The notes under the pieces are model-generated. The model made no database searches and was not told where the DNA came from. It saw nothing but the letters and a program-made list of their open reading frames with translations. From contig OZ020249.1 of NCBI GenBank assembly GCA_963971285.1, forward strand, positions 6,944,001-7,008,000: a DNA stretch of 64,000 nt, given 5' to 3'. The position numbers were made by a program, and so were the translations under genes. Positions 50,101 through 62,600 of this stretch are shown here, one piece after another; positions within the stretch are counted from its first letter, which is position 1; each line of letters begins with the position of its first letter. Source of the DNA: Astropecten irregularis. Taxonomy: Eukaryota; Echinodermata; Asteroidea; Paxillosida; Astropectinidae.

Positions 50101-53100
50101 GGTTTATCATTTCATGTACATGCTTGATCAGAGTGCTGCTCTGTGACCTTTATCAAGCATTTAATTATAGGGACCAAAATAATATTGTTCATTCAGTGTG
50201 GCCATTTCAAGCTTTCACTGCCACAGAATTAATCCCTAAATGTAGTTAAATAAAGAAAAAGTGAAATATTCCACAGTTGGCCATGAGGCCAGTTCAGTAA
50301 ACACCTAAACCCCTAAGTTAAACTCTAGTTATGCTCATTACAGTCTCCCTTAGTTCAATAGAAACATCAAAGCAATAAGGGGAATTATCTACTCTGAATC
50401 AGAATATGACCAATTACGGACCAAGATGTCAGCCTTTTAAAGGCCGACTCCTTGTTCAACTTTACCAAAAATAGGAAATTGGCCTACTACATATTAATTA
50501 CTTTATTAGGCCCACACAGTTAAATAGATCGAGTGTCTCAATAATCTAAAAAAATCTCTACTTCTAATACATGGTATTAAAGTAATAACGTGTAAAACAT
50601 TAGCTACAGAAAAATTAATGAACTTTTCCTACCTGAAAAGGAGAAGAGTAGAGCAGAGAAGCAGCAGTCAACTCAGCAGAATTGTTAACTCACTGAAGAG
50701 CAATGGCAAAGTGAATCACCTATTCTCCTTTTCCCTCCAAAACCAACTGAATTTATCCAGTTCACCAGTCCCTTCTTTACTATTGGTCTATTTGTCCTTC
50801 TGAATATTCCATGTAATAATCCTGACTTGTGATTGGTCCTCATTGTTTAAGGCTAATTATTCATAGATGCCCCACAACTCACAGATGCTTTACAGCTGTG
50901 CATGGTGGGCATTTTGCAGGCTAGTTCAATCAGGTCAATATAGAGCAAGGTCAAGTGTTTGACCACCAACATTGGGTTTGTTGCCAGAAAGGCTGAACTG
51001 GCTCATAGCAGAATTCCTTAAGGGAATCAGCTAAGTACATGTAGGTCAGGGATTGTGAAATCTTGGACTATAATGCAGGGTTCAGGTACAAGTTGCATGA
51101 TTGTATATATATGTATACACCACACATAAAAAAAATACTGTAGGCCTACATGTACATGTAATGTACATGTATGTATGTAGTACAGTGTCCATGTGGTCAT
51201 CCTCCTTCTGTCACATGCACGTATAGGTATGCATCATAGTGAAAGTACATGTTATAACCCATTTCAACCGTCAGTTACTCAGTTTTTACCCACATTACCT
51301 CTCATCACCCTGTTGTTACTCTGTAAAATATGGGTTTCAACAAGGTAATAACAGGAATATTTGAACTTATGAATTTTGTTGGAATTGCTGTTATTTTTCT
51401 GTTATTACTCAAGTTACCAATGTTATCACCCATTTCAACGGTCAGTTATTACCCACATTACATCTCATCACCCTGTTGAGTACTCGGTAAAATAATTTAT
51501 GGGTTTCAACAAGGTAATAACAGTAATATTTGAACTCATGAATTTTGTTGGAATTGCTATTATTTTCCTGTTATTACCCAAGTTACCAATGTTATAACCC
51601 ATTTCAACCGTCAGTTATTACCCACATTACCTCTCATCACCCTGTTGTTACTCGGTAAAATATGGGTTTCAACAAGGTAATAACAGTAATATTTGAACTT
51701 ATGAATTTTGTTGGAATTGCTGTTATGTTTCTGTTATTACTCAAGTTACCAATGTTATAACCCATTTCAACCATCAGTTATTACCCACATTACCTCTCAT
51801 CACCCTGTTGTTACTCGGTAAAATATGGGTTTCAACAAGGTAATAACAGTAATATTTGAACTTATGAATTTTGTTGGAATTGCTGTTATGTTTCTGTTAT
51901 TACTCAAGTTACCAATGTTATAACCCATTTCAACCATCAGTTATTACCCACATTAGCTCTCATCACCCTGTTGTTACTCGGTAAAATATGGGTTTCAACA
52001 AGGTAATAACAGTAATATTTGAACTTGTTGGAATTGCTGTTATGTTTCTGTTATTACTCAAGTTACCAATGTTATAACCCATTTTAACCATCAGTTATTA
52101 CCCACATTACCTCTCATCACCCTGTTGTTACTCGGTAAAATATGGGTTTCAACAAGGTAATAACAGTAATATTTGGACTTAGAAAATTGATACATATGGT
52201 GCACCATATTCAGTTATTTTACTCATCAGAAACAGATCCTGTCGGCCCCTAGAATGAATTATATCTGATCCTCATCCTAAAATACCAAATATTAAGGAAT
52301 AGCACACTTTCAAAGTCATGCAAAGGTAATATCATTGGGGTAATAACACGGTAATATCGGTAATATTTGGACTTAGTCAAATTTAGGGCTGTTATTACCG
52401 GTAATATCGGGTAATATCGGTAATCGGTAACAATTTGCCCAGTGGGAGGGTGTCCCCCAAAAATGCAATTAACACTTTGTGTCGAGATCTATTATAGGAA
52501 AATCAAACTGTTTATCACTTCAAGATTCAAATATATGATACAACCATATCTCGGCTATCACCATGTAGAATTTGAGCAAAATTAGATTTTGTGATAATGT
52601 TGAGATCACGGACTTGGCACACGACAAATCTGATGACGCTATTTCAGGGAGATACTTACGAATGTCACAATTCTTTCCTGACCATGCCAATGAGCAGCTG
52701 CAGGTATATCCGAAACTGGCCGCTGTTTTTCGGCAGAGAGCTCCATTCTTACAAGGGTTAGGATCGCAGGGATCCAGCGCTATATGCAAGAAATACAAAA
52801 TAACCAAATCATATTATTTTATACCAATATCAACCAGTGATTCATTGCCTAGAGTGGAGGGCAAACATTTGTTGAAATTTAAATGTACAATACACGATTG
52901 GTAAAGGTCACAGGACAGCACTCATACTTTGTCTGATCAAACATGTACATGAAATTATAAACCTGTGAAAATTTGAGCTCAATCGGACATCTGAGTCACG
53001 AGAAAATAGCGAAAACCCAACTCAATTTTTCTTATAAAACATGAAGAATGGTTTTGATCTTACCCAGGGATCAAAACTGTTTTCGATCTTTGTTTTACTT

Positions 53101-54230
53101 ATTTCTGGATAAATACAACATTTTCAGGTGGAAATATTTGAACAATATGTTTCTACCAGCACCATCTTCATACCTTGACTGAAAGGGGATAACTAAAACA
53201 TCATTAAAAACAGTAGAAAACAGCGAAAAACTGTTGCAATTGTAACGCCAAATTGTGTGGGAATGGCTGTGTAAATTTTCATCTTGCCAAGATCAATAAT
53301 ATTTTGGTGTTTGGTTTTGACTCTTTTCTGGATAAATGCAGCTTTTCAGACCAAACAATTTTCACAGTATGTTTCTACCATTACCGTCTTTATACCTTGT
53401 AAGTTATAGGTAAATCTGTGAACATTTCTGTTTGTTACCCATGTTGTACATGCCCTTTAAAGGTAGCATATCATACTCTGGTAAGAGACCAAAACAGAAA
53501 TGTTCACAGATTTACCTATAACTTACAGGTATGAAGATGGTGGTGGTAGAAACATACCGTTAACATTTTTCCGCCTGAAATGGTGTATTTATCCAGAAAT
53601 TAGTAAAACAAGGACCGAAAATCATTTTAATCTTTTAGACATAAGAAATACTGTGGCCATTTTTCACTGTTTTTTCAAAAAGTAGGCACCGTATGGGACT
53701 GAAATTTTCACAGATTACTTTTACTGTATCTTCCTTGATATTTTTGCCCACGAATCTGTATTTCTTTGACAAAAACCAAAGTATGATATTACCTTTAAAT
53801 CTAACTGATACAAAATATATATCATAATCCACAGAAAACTATAAGAGTTTGAAGTTCATCCACTCTTAGGATTAATTAAGCTCCAAACTAGCACAAACTA
53901 GGCACAGTAGGTTTCAGGTTTCATGGCAAAAAAAAGACTACCTAGGTAAATCTCCAGTAGTCCGGGACCTCAGAACTAAACTACTGCCCTATCCAACCAA
54001 TCACAAGATAGATTCAAAGCCACTAAAAATTCTAGGGCTCTTTTCCAAACATCGGCTCCGGCTCAGGCTCCGGTGCTGTCATCCATATGCTGAAATAGGT
54101 TGTCGCTTTCATTGAAGCTGATTCTCTGGGTTTTTTTTTTTTTAAATCTTCCGAACAGCAGCCAAAAGCCTCTATTTTGATAAACTTTATTTAAAAATGA
54201 ATTCATAAATTGGTGCCGAAGCCGGAGCCA

Positions 54231-54271
<41 letters not shown>

Positions 54272-57200
54272 AGAGCCGGAGCCAGAGCCGGAGCCAGAGT
54301 TTGGAAATGGGACTATGATAAGGGCTTACTTGAGCATCCAAGAAGTTCAAGTCGCATGGAAGGATTGTTGTGAGACTTCAGAATGTAAAGGCGAACGTAC
54401 AGAGCTTCAATAGCGTCAGTGAAAAAGTTGGTTCTCACAGAATTCTGATCCACGTTTCCAGGGAAAATCTAAGGGACAAACACAGTATAGACTACAATCA
54501 AATTCAAATTCACTAATTAAAATCCCAATCACTATGCCCATGATATCAATGGAAACATGCATAAATTGAAGGAGCCATACTTTGGTTTTTGTCCAAGAAA
54601 TGCAGATTAATTTATGAGCATATTATATCAAGACAGATACAGCAACAGTCATCTGTGAAATTTCCAGTCCCATACTGTGCTCACTTTTTGAGAAAACAGT
54701 GAAAAACGCCATGGTATTTCAAAACCTTTTCAACTTACATTTGATCTTTTAAAGATTTAAAGTTTTGATCTTTTAAAGATTTAATTAGACAGATGAACTA
54801 AGTGCCCGTTGTATAGTGTTGCCGGTTCGAATCCCGCTTCAGTCAATTTTTCTTTGTTCACTTTCAATGCAAATAAATGTTAGACATAATATTTGAGATT
54901 GTCAGATGATAGTCTAAGAATTCCTTTTCATCATCTACTTACATCTCTGATTTCCTTGTTGAATTTCACGTACTGGTAGTTCTGGGGTTGTTTGGTGACG
55001 TAATTGATCGAGGCTGAATAGTCGATGGCGAAACTAGTCACCCATGCATCTGTCTGGGGATTTCCCTGCGTGGACACGCCCGTCAGTCTGGTCTCATGGT
55101 CCAATTTAATCTGTATAGTAAAGACAATGACAATTAGAAGGCTGGTACGTATAGCTGATACAATCTCAATGTCATGAATATTAATTGATTTTTTTTCTTT
55201 CTCAGGCCGTGTCCGAAATGACTGTCTAGAGCTAGGTCTACGGCTATTGTCTACGGCGGCCATTTTGAAGCGCTGTCCGAAATGCTATCTACAGCTAGAG
55301 CTACGGCTACAACGTCATCAAAATCTAGCCGTAAGAAGTGTTGTCTTGATCCGCGCAAACAAAATGGCGACTGATCATGCTGAGTTTTTCGGGGTCAACG
55401 GAAACACACAAAATGAGCTGTTGTTCGGTTCTGGTTTTACTGTCAGACTTACTGTTCTTGGAAAGAGTTCTTCATATCATTATCCATCCTGATGAAGTCG
55501 ATCGCCCGTTGTAAACAAACATTTGCTCAACGCGGACCCGTAACGATCGAGCAGACGATAATTCGATGACGTCAGAAAAATTAACTTAAAATATCACTTG
55601 AGGGCGTAATACGTAGCCGAAGCTGCGTCCGAATTCCAATGGCTAAAGCGCTTCCGTAGACGTAGCTGTAGCTGTAGACCTAGACCATAGCTCTAGACAA
55701 CAATTTCGGACACGGCCTCAATGTCACAGACACTTTCCTCCAAGTATGCTTTTGAAATAGGTCATATATTTTATATCTATAGAGGGCGCTATACTGATCA
55801 TTTTTTTCCTTTGGGGTACACTTACAGACATATAATTATAAATGCATAGACCGCCAGTCCGTGATTATGAAAAGCATGGGCAAAGCGGTCAATCGCTGCG
55901 CGTGACCGCGTGCGTTTGGCGCGCAACGTGCGTCTTGTAATAAGAGCATGCATTTGACAAGAATTTATGCTTTTTTTGGTCTCGCTAGCTCTTGATTTCC
56001 AAGTATAAACATTGGCATCGCATTACTTTGAAGTACTTAATCCTAACTAAGTATATACACTGTATGAGGTTTCTTTTTTTTTATTTGGAAAATGGCTTCA
56101 TGGAATTTTTTGCCTGGAACTCTTCAACTATGCGTAAATTCCCTATACCGAGGGGTGAATTTGCCCAAAGTTTTTATTTCAGCCGGGCACCAAGGATCCG
56201 GAGATCACCAAAACCCCCTGTAATTTTGAATAGGATCTGGCGATCTATGCGTTTATATATCTTTGGGTATACCACATAACATGAAGTTATGCCCAAAATA
56301 TATAATCATGTGAATGGGAGACTTTTGGAGAACCGGTCTTGAGTCAACAGTGCACGCGCAAACCATGCTTGCGCAATTGTGAGCATGCGCACGTTGTTCT
56401 GTGCGTGCGTGTGCTTGCGCTGTTGACTTTTGACCGGTTCTCCAAAAGTCTCCCATTGTTTTTAATCACCTGTATATCAACTTCATTCCATGTATCGATT
56501 TACTTTTTTTTTCTCTGAAAATTTTAATAACACCAGTCTCGATCATATATATCCCTCTTCCATGAAAATTCATCAGCATATAAACCATCTGAGGAGAATT
56601 TGTTAAAATTATAATAAGAATTCAAGTTTGTATGATTGTTCTGTTTGAAACGTTTCCATTGGGTTATTTTACCGTGATAATTGGGTCCAAAACCTCAGAA
56701 GTCCATGCATTTGCAGCATTGAGACGAACCAGTGCAGGATTTTCATCCACGGCTGAACTGAAACTGATTGACTCATCTGGAATAGCGCCACTCTCCATAC
56801 CTAGACCTCCTGTACATGAGACTAAACGTACAAACAAAAACATTGAAACATTTTAATCCCCATCATCTGATTGGTTGATCTCATAAATCCCCATCATCTG
56901 ATTGTTTAATCTCATTAATCCCCATCATCTGATTGGTGAATCTCATTTTAAACAAAAACATTTAAACAGTTAAATCCCCATCATCTGATTGGTGAATCCT
57001 ATTTAAAATACCCGACATCTGATTGGTTAATCTCAATAATCCCTGTCTGATTGGCTCATAAATCCCCATCATTTGATTGGTTAATCACATAAATCCCCAT
57101 TATCTGATTGGTTAATCTCATTATAAATCCCCATCATCTGATTGGTTAATCTCATTTTAAATCCCCATAATTTGATTGGTGAATCACACAAATCCACATC

Positions 57201-59569
57201 ATCTGATTGGTTTATCTCATTTTAAATCCCCATCATCAAATAGAAATGAACTTACTGGGAGGCAAGGTTTCTTTAGCCTGTCCAACTCCTGTAATACACA
57301 AAGCAGGACAAAAAGTCTAAATGAAATGAATCTGAAGAAGATCATGGCAATAAAATCGGACGTACTTGTAGAGTACATCTTGAATGAACAATTGGAGACT
57401 TTTGACTATAAACCATTGTTAATCTTAAGAGGTCGCGCTACACCAGTCTCGGGATAAGTGGGTCGATTCTGTTGTCATTGCTTTTGTGCACGAATATTCC
57501 TTGTAAACACAACCGACATCAAATAAGCACATAAAAATGCCTGGTACATACTGTGCAATGTTCAGTTGTGAGGACAAGATTGGCCATCAAAAGGGCGAAT
57601 TACAAACAATCATGGTGGCCGATGGCAAGCAGCATAGTGTTTTGTGCACAAAGTTTTTACTTTGGCAAGCGAGACCTAGCACATTATTCCTCGCCAAACA
57701 TAAGAATTTCACCTCACTTTGTGTTTTTTGGGGCATTAAAATTTGGGTGGGCGGCAATGTCAAACAATAAAAATTAATTGTAAATTGCCTGAATTTAAAG
57801 TTCACAGCATTTTCCTGCGACTTTTGAAAAGTTTTTGGACAATCGCCGCACTTAAAGCGTGTACATAAGTTTTCAGGGAATGGTAGTTTGCATATCAACT
57901 CTGATATACATCAGATGCATTTTATCAAACTCCAAATTGGAATTTGTATTAAAGGTACAGTACAGGATTGGTAAAATTTAGGTTCACAGATTTACGTAAA
58001 ACTTACAAGGTATGAAAATGGTGATGGTGGAAATAAACTGTTAAAATATTTCCGCCTGAAATGGTGTATTTTTTCAGAAATGAAACAGTTCTGGTAAGAT
58101 CAAAACAATTCTTCATGTTTTTTAGGAAACATTGAGTTGATTTTTCGCTATAAAGTTCTCATGACTCAGATGTCTGATTGAGCTCAAATATTCACAGGTG
58201 TGTTATTTGATGTCCATGTTTGATCAGACAAAGTGTGAGTGCTCTTCTGTGACCTTTACCAATCATGTATTATACCTTTAAAACAAAACAAAGTAATAAG
58301 CTGAGTGAGTCGTACCTTCCTGGGTAATTATCGCATTGAAGGAGAATGCAGTTTTCCGTTTCTTGTATCGCTTCATCTTGATTTTGTCACCCACTTGAGG
58401 ATTTCTAAGATTACGAACGCGTCTGTTTCTGGCAAACATGTACTGGGATTTGTCGTGCGCCCTCTTGTGCTGAAAGAGTGGACTGCTTCTACGAGATGAA
58501 AACGCAATCATCTGACCAGAGCGAACCTCAATCCAATCATTTGGCTCTAGAATATGCTGATGGAAATAATAGATCAATAAATAACTCAAGTAATAAATAA
58601 ACTGATGCTGCAAACTGCTCATCAGCCAAAATGACCTGAAATATATCAAATGCTTGGAGTTAGGAGGGCCTGACATGTTTCGATCCTAGCAGAATCTTTC
58701 TCAAAGGCTATATGCCTAAATATTCAGAGATCAGATCTATGAGCAGCAGCACAGCTTAGAGCATCTGTAGAAAAATTGCACATCAGCAAATTAATTTTGT
58801 CTTATGAATGTTTAGAAGGCACATTTTATGAGTGATTAACAAGGAATAGACCTTTCTTTTGTTTAAAAATACTGACATGCTGGTTGGCAATACTTGGCAT
58901 GGGCGGCCAAATGTTGCAAATCATTTCGTCTTCTTGACAGACGGCGTGACCAAATTCAACATAATTTGCAAACTTTCCATAGCTATACAAAAATTCATAC
59001 CATCATTGCTTGTGTTGTTTCCATTACATTCAGCAATATCTTTCAACGTTCATGAAACGATGTGTACAATCTGTGGTTGTCTTTTATGCCTGGCTTTGAT
59101 GGCTCGCCATAGTTTCCGCCAGGCTTGGTTGGCAAAAACTCGGGCTGTGACGTTGCAAAAGAAAGGTCTAAATATGGGTGTACTTGGAACTAGTTGTCAA
59201 AAACGTGAATTGCACTTTATACATCAATGCTCTGTAGGCTAATAACACTCACTAAAATGTGCTTAAAAACTATTGTGATGTTGAACTTTGACATGATATT
59301 CACTACTACAAACCATCAGCTATTCCCCTTTTCCAAACAATTGGATTTGGCTTTGGCTTTGTCTATGATCCAAAAGCCGATTCCTTGTGTTTTTGTGGAT
59401 TCTGAAAGCACTGCTTTGTTGTTCAAAATAGAGTGTCTACCAAAATGTAGCCTATCGCCTCTATTTTCATAACTCATACATTGAGTATTAATGGATATTC
59501 AAAATCAAATAGCCTGAGCCTGAGCCTGATGAGCCTGAACCTAGCTGAGCCTTAGCGTGAGCCTTAGCG

Positions 59570-59626
<57 letters not shown>

Positions 59627-62600
59627 TGAGCCTGAACCTGAGCCCCAGCCCCAGCCCTGGCCCTAGCCCTAGTCTGAGCCACAGCTAACAGTAAAATATA
59701 ATAATAATTTGGGAGGCTAATCATCTTAGTTGGCAGCTGGAGTGCTGAATTATGAAGGATGGTGCTACATGTGATCGAGTAGCAGGCTTTCATGGGCGCC
59801 CTTTGGCAGCCAGCCACATCAACCCATTATATGATCACTGAGCACAGCCTGAGATCGAAAGTGTTTGATTTTGTGGAGGGAGGGAAAAATGGAATAATGG
59901 ACATTATATTGATTAGAGACATGATGGTTTTGTATTTTTAGTACACAAATTATTGTTATTAAACTCCTGAACAAGATTTCTAAAGAGGAAATTCCATTAT
60001 CCATTAGGACACTTAGGATCGGGAGTGGGTGCAAAGAAATATACACGTGGCCATATGTATGCTTGACTATATTACACACTCACCTCATACATTTCTCGTC
60101 TTCTCATTTTTCTTGATTTCCTGATCCGAGTCATTCCAACAATCTTGAATACTCCCCTCTTGATGTTGATTGGATGTAAGACATAGAATCTGATGGAACT
60201 ACGTCTCTTTGGAATCATTTGCCAGCCTTTGATGTAACTGTTTAAACGGATATGAAGGTCAAACAAGTTATACAGTGTGTCCCCCAAATAAACCATGATA
60301 CCCATTTTCAAAAAGTTATGAAAAGAAATTGTATGTTTTCAGCTATTTGATTTTAAGTCTATTGCATAAACTCACTGGGTAAATTCTGACCAAAATTCAA
60401 TGCAATCCATTCATGCATCGCCGAGCAATAGCGCTCTGCACTTGCGCTAAAAATAGCACCGGATCTCAGACAAACATTGCAACCATGCAAACGTGTGTGG
60501 GTGTGTGCATGCATGTACACTACGTGTGTGAGTCAATGTTTGTCTGACATCCGGGGATTTTGTGACGTCATTAGTGCAGAGCGCTAAATACTGATTGTCT
60601 TGAAAAGTCCATTTTGCTACCATTACAAATGAGTGACAGTTGTGGTCATCTTAGTGGTGAGATTTACAGATCACAGCTAAGAATGTTGAGATGACCATGC
60701 ACACAACTGTCACTCAATTGTAATGGCAGGAAAATGGACTTTTCCAGACAATCAGTAATTGCTCGGTGATGCATGAATGGATTGCATTAAAATTTGGTCA
60801 GAACATGGCCTGGGAGATATTGAATGCAATAGACTAAAAACCAAATAGCTGAAAACGTACATTTCCTTTTCATAATTTTTTGAAAATGGTTAATTTTTTT
60901 TTTGGGGGGGGGAACACACTGTATATTACATAAAATGATAATGCAAGGAGTTTAGTCTGGTGATTGCAATTTAAAATGTGTATGAGCAATGGTATTAAGT
61001 CAGGGGACAATGCAAGAGACAATATATGACAAAGTCAATGCGCGGTATTTTTGAACGCATGAGGGTGCTGTTAGGTGTACAACTTTATTTACTTCCGGGG
61101 GTACAGTCCGATTAATTGTCAATTGAGCAGAGGTCATTTACGGACAATTTTGTCTTTTGGGATACGATAGAAGTGTATATTTTTACTACGACATGTACGA
61201 GTTGTATTCTGACACAGTGGTACACAAGAACAAGGCATTGTCAAATGACCCCCGGAAGTAATTCGAAGCGCCCTCAAGCGTTCAAAAATACCGCGCATTT
61301 ACTGGCAATAATGGGAGACTTTGGAGAATCGGTCTTTAAGTCAACAGCGCACGCACAACAGCGCAGGCGCAAAACAACGCGCGCTTGCTCACAATTGCAT
61401 GCGTGTGCGCTGTTGACTTGAAGACCGGTTCTACAAAGTCTCCCATTATAAGCTCCGGGCATTCTTCAAGAAAACATAATATATGCAAATTTTAATTTCC
61501 ACAACTTTCTTGGAAATTGAACAAAGTTTTCCTTCTTGCATGCAGTGTTGTAAATGGTTCCTTTAATATGCCTGAAAAGATTGCTTTGTCTGACATGGCT
61601 CAATACATGATTGGTCACAGAACTGCACTCACACTTGATCAAACATGTACATGAAATAATAAATCTGTGAACATTTAAGCTCAATGGGACATGATCTGAG
61701 GCACAAGAAAATAGCAAAAAAAACACTAAATTTTTCTCATAAAGAATGGTTTTGATCTTGCCCCGAGATCAAAACTGTTTTTGGTCTTTGTTTTACTCAT
61801 TTCTGGATAAATACACCATTTCAGGCAAACATATTGTTTCTGTTTGGGTATGTTACCAATCCTGTGAAAGATATTAGTCAGCAATTGATAAGATTAAAAT
61901 GTTACCTACCTATTACAAGTAATAGGATTTTCCACATTGACGGCAAACGTCCTGTCAGATTGAGAATATTTCCACTGCCTGACGAGAGGATTCACTCCCC
62001 ATTCTTTGTCACAAACGACTGTCAGACAAAACAGAACAAAATTCAAATAATAAGAACAACCCAAAGGAAAAGATAAACTCAACTCATATAGTTAATTTAT
62101 GTCACAAATTTGTGACATGGGCAGTTTCACAGTAACACAAGTTATCTTTTAAGTATTTTTGACCTATTCCTTGATCAATTTATTCTTAAAAGACTCCAAT
62201 TTAGAAATGTTTTATAAGAATCAATAAGTATACCACTTATGGTTCCTTAGAAATGCATGCAAATTTGCAAAAAAAGATGTAACTTACATTACAAAAAGTA
62301 CCAAATAGCGCTCCGCACTAAAGACGTCACACAAGTGATTTGGCTCGCGCATGCATGTAAAAAAACCCGGATGTCAGTCAATCTTCATGCATGCACACAA
62401 CATGCACAGCCACACACGTTTGCAATGTTTGTCTGAAATCAAGTGTCCTATTTTTAGCGTAAGTGCAGAGTGCTATTCGTGTTCACTTTGCAAAGAATCA
62501 AGGTGTACTACAAAGTCATCTATGAAACTTTGAGAAATAGCGCTCCGCACTTGCGCTAAAAATAGCACCGGATCTCAGACAAACATTGCAACCATGCAAA

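Larger units (their letters stand above)
47780..52446. mobile_element. 4.7-kb element bounded by CCCACTGGGCA inverted repeats
   Basis: Left end CCCACTGGGCATTTTACC and right end the inverse (TTGCCCAGTGGG). Both ends carry long arrays of GGTAATAACAGG/GGTAATATC-like repeats (47790-48535 and 51250-52440). The interior holds a fold-back (48833-49131), a family-B fragment and AT-rich DNA with no recognisable transposase. It fills most of the intron between EGF 1 and VWD 1. Confidence 0.5.

Noticed and set aside
57537-57770. Plus-strand frame starting [20 protein letters not shown] as a host gene
   Set aside because: Homologous to the P-like remnant at 42482-43053, short, with decayed zinc-finger spacing; treated as a transposon fragment.
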